Positions 37,534-43,754 of a DNA stretch of 43,754 nt are shown here, piece by piece. Source of the DNA: Gemmatimonadota bacterium (GTDB taxonomy: Bacteria > Gemmatimonadota > Gemmatimonadetes > Longimicrobiales > Longimicrobiaceae). Each line of letters starts with the position of its first letter. Positions within the stretch are counted from its first letter, which is position 1. Below the pieces are notes generated by a model. The model had not been told where the DNA came from. It saw nothing but the letters and a program-made list of their open reading frames with translations, and made no database searches. The stretch spans positions 1 to 43,754 of the forward strand of contig JAQBQD010000194.1 in assembly GCA_028287185.1 (NCBI GenBank). The letters are read 5' to 3'. The position numbers and the translations under genes were made by a program.

Positions 37534-37727
37534 GCTCCGCCGATCTGCTCGGTCGTCAGCCTGCTTGATCTGCGTTCCCGCCAATCCCTCCCGATCCGCT
37601 CCGTCACGGCCTTCTCCGATCCTGCCCGGCTCTGCCGATTCCGTTCTCCGTTGATCCTGTTCTCCGCCGATCCGCTCCATTGATCCACTCTCGCGCATCC
37701 GATCCGCCGCCGTTCTCCGCCGATCCG
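37534..37727. repeat. GATC-rich degenerate short repeats upstream of thiL
   Basis: The 15-base unit TTCTCCGCCGATCCG occurs exactly at 37660-37674 and 37713-37727. Variants lie at 37612 (TTCTCCGATCC), 37644 (TTCTCCGTTGATCC) and 37534 (GCTCCGCCGATCTG). Nine GATC sites fall within 184 bases (37542-37725), with a tenth at 37378; fewer than one would be expected by chance in 184 bases. The tract is less GC-rich than its surroundings. Its open frames on the minus strand are repeat-driven and not convincing genes. Confidence 0.7.
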
Positions 37728-37736
37728 GCCCGGCGA

Positions 37737-37765
37737 TTGCCGTTCGTGTCTCTGAATGGTATCGT
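37737..37765 (+). promoter_or_regulatory. Candidate promoter for thiL-plsC
   Basis: TTGCCG (37737-37742), a 17-base spacer and TATCGT (37760-37765) preceded by TG in the extended -10 position. Transcription from here would begin about 45 bases before the GTG at 37817, which supports that start over the TTG at 37778. Confidence 0.35.
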
Positions 37766-37816
37766 GCCGCTCCCCCGTTGCACGACTTTCGTTTCCCCGC
37801 GCATCTCCCCTTCCGC

Positions 37817-38848
37817 GTGAGCGATCCTTCCCCTCCGCCTTCGTCCTCGGTACCGGCCGGCCTTCCACTGGCGCCGGGGTCCGAGTTCGACCTCATCCGC
37901 CGCTTCGTCCCGAATCCCGTCGCCGCTGGGGACAGGGCGGACGTGCGCGTGGGGCCGGGGCACGACTGCGCGGTGGTGGCGGGGGATGGGATCGCGCTGT
38001 CGTCGGACATGAGCGTGGAGGGCGTGCACTTTCGCCGCGACTGGCTGTCGGCGCGGGAGACGGGGTTCCGCGCGGCGGCGGCGGCGCTGAGCGACCTGGC
38101 GGCGGTGGCGGCGCGGCCCATCGGCGTGCTGGCGGCGCTGGCGGTGCGGCGCGAGGACGCGGACACCTACGCCGTCCACCTCATGGCCGGCGTGCGCGCG
38201 GCCGTCGAGTCGGTCGGCGGGGTGCTGCTCGGCGGCGACCTGACGCGCGCGGAGCAGACGGTGGTGGACGTGACGGCCGTGGGCGAGTGCCCGCGGCCGG
38301 TGCTGCGTTCGGGGGCGATGCCGGGCGACGAGGTGTGGGTGACGGGCGAGCTGGGCGGCGCGGCGGCGTACGTGGGCGCGCTGCTCCGCGACGAGCTGCC
38401 GGACCCCTCGGGCCGCGAGCGCTTCGCCGCGCCGGCTCCGCGCACGCGCGAGGCGCTGTGGCTGGCGGAGCGGGGAGTCCCGCGGGCGATGGTGGACCTG
38501 TCGGACGGGCTGGCGGGAGACGTTGCGCACGTCGCGGCGGCGAGCGGCGTGGCGGTGGTGCTGGAGGTGGAGGCGGTGCCGGTGCACGGCTCGGTGTGGG
38601 CGGGCGCGGGCTCGGACGAGGTGGCGCGGGCGGTGGCGATGGGGGGCGGCGAGGACTACGAGCTGTGCTTCTGCGCGCGGCCGGGCAGCGTGGCGGGGCT
38701 GGTGGCGGAGTTCGTGCAAACGTTCGGGGTGCGCCTCACGCGGGTAGGCCGCGTGGAGGCCGGCGCCGGCGTCTGGCGCGCGGAGCCCGGGGGTGGGCGG
38801 CGCGCGCTGGACATGGGCGGATTCCAGCACTTCGGAGGGCAGGGTTGA
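37817..38848 (+). CDS. thiL: Thiamine-monophosphate kinase
   Basis: 343 aa from the GTG at 37817; the in-frame TTG at 37778 would add 13 residues but lies very close to the candidate promoter. Phosphorylates thiamine monophosphate to thiamine diphosphate with ATP. Family motifs in order: EFDLIRRF at the start, GHDCAVV (Mg/ATP), LSSDMSVEGVHF, ALSDLAAV, LLGGDLTRA, VDLSDGLAGD and GGGEDYELCF. Length fits the usual 320-340. It overlaps the following plsC-type gene by four bases (TTGA), so the two are probably co-transcribed. No other thiamine genes are nearby. Confidence 0.95.
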   Translation: MSDPSPPPSSSVPAGLPLAPGSEFDLIRRFVPNPVAAGDRADVRVGPGHDCAVVAGDGIALSSDMSVEGVHFRRDWLSARETGFRAAAAALSDLAAVAARPIGVLAALAVRREDADTYAVHLMAGVRAAVESVGGVLLGGDLTRAEQTVVDVTAVGECPRPVLRSGAMPGDEVWVTGELGGAAAYVGALLRDELPDPSGRERFAAPAPRTREALWLAERGVPRAMVDLSDGLAGDVAHVAAASGVAVVLEVEAVPVHGSVWAGAGSDEVARAVAMGGGEDYELCFCARPGSVAGLVAEFVQTFGVRLTRVGRVEAGAGVWRAEPGGGRRALDMGGFQHFGGQG

Positions 38849-39573
38849 TCCGGGTCATCTGGGTGGCGCTGGTGGGGGCGGGGGCCACCTTCTTCTACGG
38901 CGGACGGGCCATCGTGGCGTCCCTCCTGGGGCGCCGCGGGCCCTTCTACTCCGATCTCACGCGCGGGTGGGCGCGGGCCATCCTGCGCGCCAGCGGGTGC
39001 CCGGTGGTGCTCCATGGCGAGGAGCACGTGCGGGCGGACGGGGCGCGGGTCATCGTCTCCAACCACGTCTCGTGGTTCGACGTGTTCGCGCTGGCCAGCG
39101 TCGTCCCCGGCCCCTACGCCTTCGTCGCCAAGAAGGAGCTGGAGGCGGTGCCCTTCTTCGGGCGGGCGTGGAAGGCGGCGGGGCACGTGTCCATCGACCG
39201 CTCCGACCGATCGAAGGCCATCGCCAGCCTGCGCCGCGCGGGCGAGCGCATCCGCGCCGAGCGCAGCGCCGTCATCATCTTTCCCGAGGGCACCCGATCG
39301 CGCACCGGGCGGCTGCAGCCGTTCAAGAAGGGCGCGTTCATGCTGGCGGTGGAGGCGGGCGTGCCGGTGGTACCCACCGTGGTGGTGGGCAGCTACGACA
39401 TCATGCGGCCCGACACGTGGAAGGTGCGCCCCAGCACCATCCACCTGCATTTCTGCGAGCCCATCCCCGCCGGGTGCGTGAACGCGGAGAACGCGGAGGT
39501 GCTGATGGACGGCGTGCATGCACGCATGGCCCAGGTGCTCCGGGAGACGGAGTCGCTGCCGCCCCTGCCCTGA
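38845..39573 (+). CDS. plsC: 1-acyl-sn-glycerol-3-phosphate acyltransferase (PlsC family)
   Basis: 242 aa from a TTG that overlaps the thiL stop, with GGAGG at 38834-38838. Adds the second acyl chain to lysophosphatidate in membrane lipid synthesis. Starts with a hydrophobic segment (residues 1-26) that would anchor it to the inner membrane. The catalytic block is NHVSWFD (the HX4D motif) at about 73-79, and the substrate-binding FPEGTRS lies at about 148-154. The later PVVPTVV motif is also present. The family also contains acyltransferases for other lipids, so the exact acceptor is inferred. Confidence 0.92.
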   Translation: MIRVIWVALVGAGATFFYGGRAIVASLLGRRGPFYSDLTRGWARAILRASGCPVVLHGEEHVRADGARVIVSNHVSWFDVFALASVVPGPYAFVAKKELEAVPFFGRAWKAAGHVSIDRSDRSKAIASLRRAGERIRAERSAVIIFPEGTRSRTGRLQPFKKGAFMLAVEAGVPVVPTVVVGSYDIMRPDTWKVRPSTIHLHFCEPIPAGCVNAENAEVLMDGVHARMAQVLRETESLPPLP

Positions 39574-39671
39574 GCTCCGCCCGCGTCTCCACGGACGGGC
39601 CGTGCTCGGTTTCGTTCGAGTCGGCCGTACCCCCGCCCGCGCCGCGTGACGGGCACGATTGCTGCCCCCGC

Positions 39672-40328
39672 ATGCGCCACATGAGCCTTCGCTTCCGCCT
39701 CGTGCCTGCCGCCGTGCTGCTCGCCGGGTGCCACTCCGCGGACGTCACCGTGCGCGGCACCTTCGCCGGCGCGGGCACGGGCGCCGACTCCACGCTCACG
39801 GTGTGGGCGGTGGAGGCGCAGCGCGAGGTGCCGGTGCGCGGCGGCGCGTTCGAGATGAAGGGGCTGGTGGGCGGCCCGCTGAACTTGGAGGTGCGCTCGC
39901 ACGGCACGCGCATCGCCCGCATCGAGGTGCCCGATCTTCCCGCCGGGGGCACGCTCGCGCTGGGCAGCCTGCGCATCGACCCGCCGTCCGGACGCGCGTT
40001 CCCTGCCTCGGTGGAGCTGAGCGGCGCGCGCGTGGTGACGGTGAACGGGGTGCGGATGGCCCCCGCGGACCGGCTCTCGGGCGACGTGGACGTGCGCGGC
40101 TCGGTGCTGGCCGTGTCGGCCGGCGGCGACGCGATCCTGGTGCGTCCGGCGGAGGACGGCCTTCCCGACCTGCGCGTGGTCGTGGTGCCCACGACGCGCA
40201 CCGCCACCCCGGACGGCACGCCCGCCGCGCTGGACGGCCTGGCACGCGGCGACTCGCTGCGCGTGAAGGGAACCGTGCAGCAGGGCTACGTGATGGCGGC
40301 GGGCATCGAGGTGCGGCGGCGGCTGTAG
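39672..40328 (+). CDS. Predicted lipoprotein of unknown function
   Basis: 218 aa from the ATG at 39672 (219 codons with the stop); an in-frame ATG at 39681 gives a more typical signal peptide. Residues 4-20 form a lipoprotein signal ending LLAGC, so the mature protein should be lipid-anchored at Cys20. The rest is beta-rich. Residues about 25-105 look like a carboxypeptidase-regulatory or transthyretin-like fold (VRGTFAGAGTG..., GPLNLEVRSHGTRIARIEVPDLPAGG), and about 120-216 resemble an OB-fold of the DUF5666 kind (ARGDSLRVKGTVQQGYVMAAGIEV). I do not recognise a specific function. It ends before a long terminator hairpin. Confidence 0.75.
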   Translation: MRHMSLRFRLVPAAVLLAGCHSADVTVRGTFAGAGTGADSTLTVWAVEAQREVPVRGGAFEMKGLVGGPLNLEVRSHGTRIARIEVPDLPAGGTLALGSLRIDPPSGRAFPASVELSGARVVTVNGVRMAPADRLSGDVDVRGSVLAVSAGGDAILVRPAEDGLPDLRVVVVPTTRTATPDGTPAALDGLARGDSLRVKGTVQQGYVMAAGIEVRRRL

Positions 40329-40464
40329 GACCGGCGGCGGGCTTCCCCTGCGACGCGTCCGTCGGATGGAATTCGGACAGGCACGGTTCCGCGTAGATGC
40401 TCGCAGAACCGTGGACGATCCACCAATCCTGAGATCGGGTTCCGTTCCGGCGATGCCGGAGGAG

Positions 40465-40501
40465 GAAGCCCGGCCGCCGGAGTGACCGGCGGCCGGGCTT
40501 C
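40465..40501. terminator. Bidirectional terminator between convergent genes
   Basis: A perfect 16-base-pair inverted repeat (left arm GAAGCCCGGCCGCCGG) around a five-base AGTGA loop. It lies between the lipoprotein gene and the minus-strand kinase gene and could serve both. T-tracts are short on either side. Confidence 0.8.
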
Positions 40502-40573
40502 GGTCTATCCGCGTCGCACGAGCGAGATCGAGCTTCCCTCGTCGGTCGAGCGGAGCCCGTTCGACCGTGGCGG

Positions 40574-42403
40574 TCAGGGGTGGTGGTGGCGGGAGCGGTG
40601 GGTGGTCTGGCGGCGCTCGGAGGTGATCTTCCAGGCGCCGGCCTGGCGCTCGAACAGCATGGACAGGCGGTCGGAGCCGGTCCAGTCGTCGGAGGGGCCG
40701 CGGTAGTGCCAGTCGCGGTCCACCAGTGCCTTCGCATGGCCGGGCTCGGGAAAGGTGATCGCGTCGCGCTTGATGGTGACGGCGCGGTCGGGGTACTTCG
40801 CGACCACCTGGCCGACCGTGCTCTGCACCTCGGCCAGCGACACGGGCCTGCGCTGGTGGTAGCGCACCTCCGGCGCGTAGTGCGAGAGCAGGCGGGGCAG
40901 GTCGCCCTTCACGAACGCGTCGTGCACGTCGTAGATCACCTGCTGCAGCGCGGCCTGCTCGCGCGCGGGATCGAGCATCGTGTCCGGCGTGGGCGACGCG
41001 GCCGGAAGCGAGGCGGACGGACGCGCGGCGGCGGGCGGCTGCGAGGTGGCGGCGGCGCCTTCCAGGCGCAGGAACTCGTCGTCCAGCGCGGCGAGCTGGC
41101 CCGTGTCCGCGGCGACCGGACGGCCGTGCGCATCGGATCGCTTGTGGCCCAGGAGCCAGAGGCCGAGCAGGACCACCACGGCGACCGGCAGGATGACCGC
41201 CCAGCGCGGCAGATGCGCGATGCGTCCGCGGCGCTCCGGGGCGACGGCTTCCGCCTCGATGGATTCGGACGACTGCGTAGCGGCGCTCGTCGGCGCGGCC
41301 CCGCGCCGTGCGAAGGGATCGTTCGCCTCTTCCGGGCTCGGGTCCTCCGACGACGGCTCCGCGGAGATCGGACGGAAGCCGGGCTCGGCGCCGGCATCGA
41401 CGTGCCCGGCGTCGCCCGTCGACGGAACAGGCTCCGCCGCCGGTGCGGGGGTGATGGACGCCGGCCCGTCGGCGTGCGTGGCGTCGTCGGCCGCCTCCGC
41501 GGCGGGAAGGAAAGGGCCGGCCGCCTCCACCTCGCGCGCGGCGGAAAGGGCCTCGGCCATCTCGGCGGCGTCGGCGTAGCGCTCCTCGGGTCGAGTGCGC
41601 AGGGCGCGCTCCACCACGGCGCGCAGCGGGGCGGGGATGGAGGCCCAGGTGCCGCGCTCGGGCAGCGGGACCTGCTCGCCCGCGCGGATGCGGATGCGCT
41701 GCGCGTCGTCGAAGGGGCGGCGGCCGGCAAGCAGCTCGTAGGCGATCAGGCCCAGCGAGTAGACGTCGGACGCGGCGGTGACGGGGCGCTCCGTGTCGCG
41801 CTGCTCGGGCGAGGCGTACGCGGGGGAGTGGGGGGCCAGGCCGGTGCGCGTCAGGTCGTCGTCGTCCTCGGGGTCCAGCGGCTTGGCGATGCCGAAGTCC
41901 AGCACCCGCACCCCCTCCAGGTCGCCGTCGCCGCCGCCGACCAGGAAGACGTTGGCCGGCTTCACGTCGCGGTGCACGATGCCGGCGCGGTGCCCGGCGG
42001 CCAGCCCCCGCGCGGCGTCGCGCAGCACCCGCACGGCCTCGGCGCCGCGGGGCGGGTCGGTCGCCAGGGCCTGCTTCAGGTCGCGCCCCTCCATCAGCTC
42101 CATGACGATGAAGTCCAGCTCCAGCTCCGGGTCGGTGCCGAAGTCGTGGATCTGGACCACGTTGGGGTGCGCGGGGATGCGCGCCGCCGAACCCGCCTCG
42201 CGCCGGAAGCGGGCCCGCAGCCGCTCGCGGTCCTCCTCGGACGCGGCGTCCAGCGACACGACCTTCACGGCGACGGGGCGGCCCAACGTCAGGTCGTGGC
42301 CGCGGTAGACCACGCTCATCCCGCCGGTGCCGATCAGCGCCTCGATGCGGTACCGGTCGGCCAGGGTGCGGCCCACCAGCAGCCGGTCCAGCGCCTGCCT
42401 CAC
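40574..42403 (-). CDS. Membrane Ser/Thr protein kinase (PASTA-less, PknB-like) with NTF2-like C-terminal domain
   Basis: 609 aa. The frame is open further upstream, but the GTG at 42403-42401 is preceded five bases away by GGAGG (42413-42409) and gives a normal kinase N-terminus. Kinase domain residues about 12-280: glycine loop GTGGMSVVYRG, AVKVV Lys, HRDVKPANVF catalytic loop, DFGIAKP and the SPAYASPEQ activation-segment end. An acidic, Pro/Ala-rich linker leads to one membrane helix (about 418-438, WAVILPVAVVVLLGLWLLGH). The extracytoplasmic part, about 485-609, resembles an NTF2/SnoaL (DUF4440-like) fold (VIYDVHDAFVKGDLPRLLSHY, ending DRLSMLFERQAGAWKITSER), a possible ligand-sensing domain. 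It is divergent from the next lipoprotein gene. Confidence 0.93.
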   Translation of the reverse strand: MRQALDRLLVGRTLADRYRIEALIGTGGMSVVYRGHDLTLGRPVAVKVVSLDAASEEDRERLRARFRREAGSAARIPAHPNVVQIHDFGTDPELELDFIVMELMEGRDLKQALATDPPRGAEAVRVLRDAARGLAAGHRAGIVHRDVKPANVFLVGGGDGDLEGVRVLDFGIAKPLDPEDDDDLTRTGLAPHSPAYASPEQRDTERPVTAASDVYSLGLIAYELLAGRRPFDDAQRIRIRAGEQVPLPERGTWASIPAPLRAVVERALRTRPEERYADAAEMAEALSAAREVEAAGPFLPAAEAADDATHADGPASITPAPAAEPVPSTGDAGHVDAGAEPGFRPISAEPSSEDPSPEEANDPFARRGAAPTSAATQSSESIEAEAVAPERRGRIAHLPRWAVILPVAVVVLLGLWLLGHKRSDAHGRPVAADTGQLAALDDEFLRLEGAAATSQPPAAARPSASLPAASPTPDTMLDPAREQAALQQVIYDVHDAFVKGDLPRLLSHYAPEVRYHQRRPVSLAEVQSTVGQVVAKYPDRAVTIKRDAITFPEPGHAKALVDRDWHYRGPSDDWTGSDRLSMLFERQAGAWKITSERRQTTHRSRHHHP

Positions 42404-42589
42404 GCGCCCCTCCGCGCCGCCGTCCTCCGCCCGTCGCCCCCGCCTGCCGCCCGTTCCGCTCGCCGCATCCGCATCCCCCGTCGGTTCGTCCGCCGCACCC
42501 CGTCGCGCCCGGGACCGGGCGCCGCGCGGGGAGGGGTGCAATGCACATGCCCCGGCCGGATGGGGAGCGGCGGATGCCGGCTTGTGCCC

Positions 42590-42619
42590 TTGACATCGGC
42601 CCGGCGCGGCGCCTATTGT
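42590..42619 (+). promoter_or_regulatory. Sigma-70-type promoter for the TPR lipoprotein
   Basis: A perfect TTGACA (42590-42595), an 18-base spacer and TATTGT (42614-42619). The start of transcription would be near 42626, about 70 bases before the ATG at 42696. The remainder of the 292-base divergent region (42404-42695) shows no gene and no clear promoter for the minus-strand kinase. Confidence 0.6.
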
Positions 42620-42695
42620 CCGACCCACGCGCCGCCCTGCGCGCGTCCCTCCTCCGTGCTCCGCCGCACGCATCCGCCCGCGGTATCCCATCCTG

Positions 42696-43754
42696 ATGAA
42701 GTCGCGCCGCCGCTCCGCACTCCGCCGCGTCCCGGCCCCCGCGCTCGCCGCCGTGCTGGCGTTCTCCCTGTCCGCCTGCTTCCTGGCCGGCACCCCCGCG
42801 CCCGCGCCGTCCGACCTGCGCGCGCTGGAGGCACAGGTGAACGCGCGCCCCGCGGACACCGACGCCGCGCTCCGCCTGGCCGCCGCCTACCGCGCCGCCG
42901 GCCGCCTGGACGACGCCCGCGTGCTGCTGGAGCGTACGGTCGCCAACGCGCCGCGCGGCGAGGGCGCGATCCTGCTGCTGGGCGTGACGTACGAGGAACT
43001 GGGCCGCCTGCCGGACGCGCGCGCCTTCTACGCCCGGTACGATTCCGACGGCTACCCGCCTTCGCTCCGCGACCTCGCCCGCGGGCGTCTCGCCGTCGTC
43101 GAGCGGCTGGAGCTCCGGCAGGCGGCGAAGGACGCGGTGGCGCGCGAGGGCGCGCTGTCGTCCACCCCGCCGGTGCCGCGCACGGTGGCCGTCTTCCCCT
43201 TCGTCCTCCAGGGCGGCGACGACCGGCTGCGGCCCCTGTCCCGCGCGCTGGCCGAGATGCTGACGACGGACCTGGCGCAGACGGACCGCCTGACGCCGCT
43301 GGAGCGCGCCCGCGTGCAGGCGCTGCTGGACGAGGCGGCGCTCACCGCCGGCGGCCTGGCCGAGCCCGGGACGGCGGTGCGCGGCGGCCGGCTCCTCGGC
43401 GCCGCGAACGTCGTCCAGGGACGCATCGGCGGCGCGGCGGGAATCGACGGCGCCCTGCGCCTGGACGCGCAGCTCGTGAGCGTGGGCGCGGAGGGGATGC
43501 GGCCCGCGCTGTCCCGGCAGACGGATGCGCGGCTGGTGCTGGATGCCGAGAAGGCGCTGGCGCTGGACCTGTACGACCAGCTCGGCGTGCAGCTCACCGC
43601 CGCCGAGCGCGAGCGCGTCCAGCGCCGCCCCACTCAAAACCTCCAGGCGCTCCTCGCCTTCGGCCTGGGCCTGGAGCGGCAGGACGCGGGCGACTTCGCC
43701 GCCGCCGCCGCCGCCTTCCGCCGCGCGGCCGCGCTGGACCCCGCGTTCGCCGCC
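42696..43754 (+). CDS. TPR/CsgG-like lipoprotein, 3'-truncated by the window
   Basis: 353 codons visible, with the frame still open at the right edge. The N-terminus (residues 1-28, MKSRRRSALRRVPAPALAAV, then LAFSLSAC) is a lipoprotein signal with the lipobox ending at Cys28. Residues about 40-150 read as tetratricopeptide repeats (ALRLAAAYRAAGRLDDARVL; LLLGVTYEELGRLPDARAFY). About 165-310 resemble the CsgG/FlgO-like outer-membrane domain (TVAVFPFVLQGGDDRLRPLS; LTTDLAQTDRLTPLERARVQ). A further TPR begins at the end (LERQDAGDFAAAAAAFRRAA). Such proteins are usually periplasmic scaffolds or envelope-assembly factors. Function not assigned. Confidence 0.85.
   Translation, partial: MKSRRRSALRRVPAPALAAVLAFSLSACFLAGTPAPAPSDLRALEAQVNARPADTDAALRLAAAYRAAGRLDDARVLLERTVANAPRGEGAILLLGVTYEELGRLPDARAFYARYDSDGYPPSLRDLARGRLAVVERLELRQAAKDAVAREGALSSTPPVPRTVAVFPFVLQGGDDRLRPLSRALAEMLTTDLAQTDRLTPLERARVQALLDEAALTAGGLAEPGTAVRGGRLLGAANVVQGRIGGAAGIDGALRLDAQLVSVGAEGMRPALSRQTDARLVLDAEKALALDLYDQLGVQLTAAERERVQRRPTQNLQALLAFGLGLERQDAGDFAAAAAAFRRAAALDPAFAA

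Noticed and set aside
37778..37816. TTG at 37778 as the thiL start
   Set aside because: It has no ribosome-binding site and would sit almost at the predicted transcription start. The in-frame GTG at 37817 fits better, although neither has a strong Shine-Dalgarno sequence.
37336..38166. Minus-strand open frames across the thiL upstream region
   Set aside because: Their translations are driven by the GATC-rich repeat and the antisense of thiL, and show no domain.
42404..42859. N-terminal extension of the Ser/Thr kinase frame by about 150 codons
   Set aside because: It would overlap the divergent lipoprotein start and its TTGACA promoter and adds only low-complexity sequence. The GTG at 42403 has a well-placed GGAGG.

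Overview
The window is uniformly very GC-rich DNA with dense, mostly co-directional genes. It carries a permease of the acidobacterial duplicated orphan permease (ADOP) type, a eukaryote-like Ser/Thr kinase and large hybrid PKS/NRPS genes. This combination suggests a Gemmatimonadota (Longimicrobium-like) or Acidobacteriota bacterium. That is an inference from gene content, not a marker-gene assignment.

Region 1 (1 to about 29950) is most of a hybrid polyketide/nonribosomal peptide cluster, read left to right with start and stop codons overlapping at several junctions. Its order is: a PKS-NRPS protein whose start lies off the left edge (AT-AT-ACP-aminotransferase-C-[collapsed A]-PCP-C); an NRPS (degenerate C-like domain-A-PCP-C); a SyrP-type Fe(II)/2-oxoglutarate hydroxylase; a second NRPS (degenerate C-like-A-PCP-E-C-dead A-PCP-TE); a SyrD/PvdE-type export ABC transporter; a LanB-like (lantibiotic dehydratase N-terminal family) protein; an SbnA-like 2,3-diaminopropionate-pathway enzyme; and a membrane M28 peptidase. 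Both live A domains read, by hand alignment to the GrsA positions, as DLTKVGHVGK, which is one conservative change from the textbook Asp code. With the hydroxylase and two histidine-less 'interface-like' domains, this predicts a beta-amino-acyl chain carrying two (hydroxy)aspartates, the second D-configured, then one residue from a module whose own A domain is dead. A hydroxyaspartate siderophore or lipopeptide is the best guess. No ferric-siderophore receptor is in view.

The unusual part is that two carrier domains have no working A domain. One follows a collapsed A domain in protein 1; the other follows a motif-stripped A domain in the last module. The cluster also holds a LanB-like protein, a family whose known members use aminoacyl-tRNA, and a Dap-type synthase. 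A tRNA-dependent or trans-acting supply of the last residue is an attractive but unproven idea. The first of two tandem AT domains has also lost the carboxylate-binding Arg.

Region 2 (about 29950-33540) holds an ADOP permease behind a plausible promoter, ending at a strong hairpin. Region 3 (33539-43754) is housekeeping: a lone long GroES (minus strand), aconitase acnA, a 626-base gap with a terminator and an unusual GATC-rich degenerate repeat, thiL, an overlapping plsC-type acyltransferase, a lipoprotein, a Ser/Thr kinase with an NTF2-like C-terminus (minus strand), and the start of a TPR/CsgG-like lipoprotein running off the right edge.
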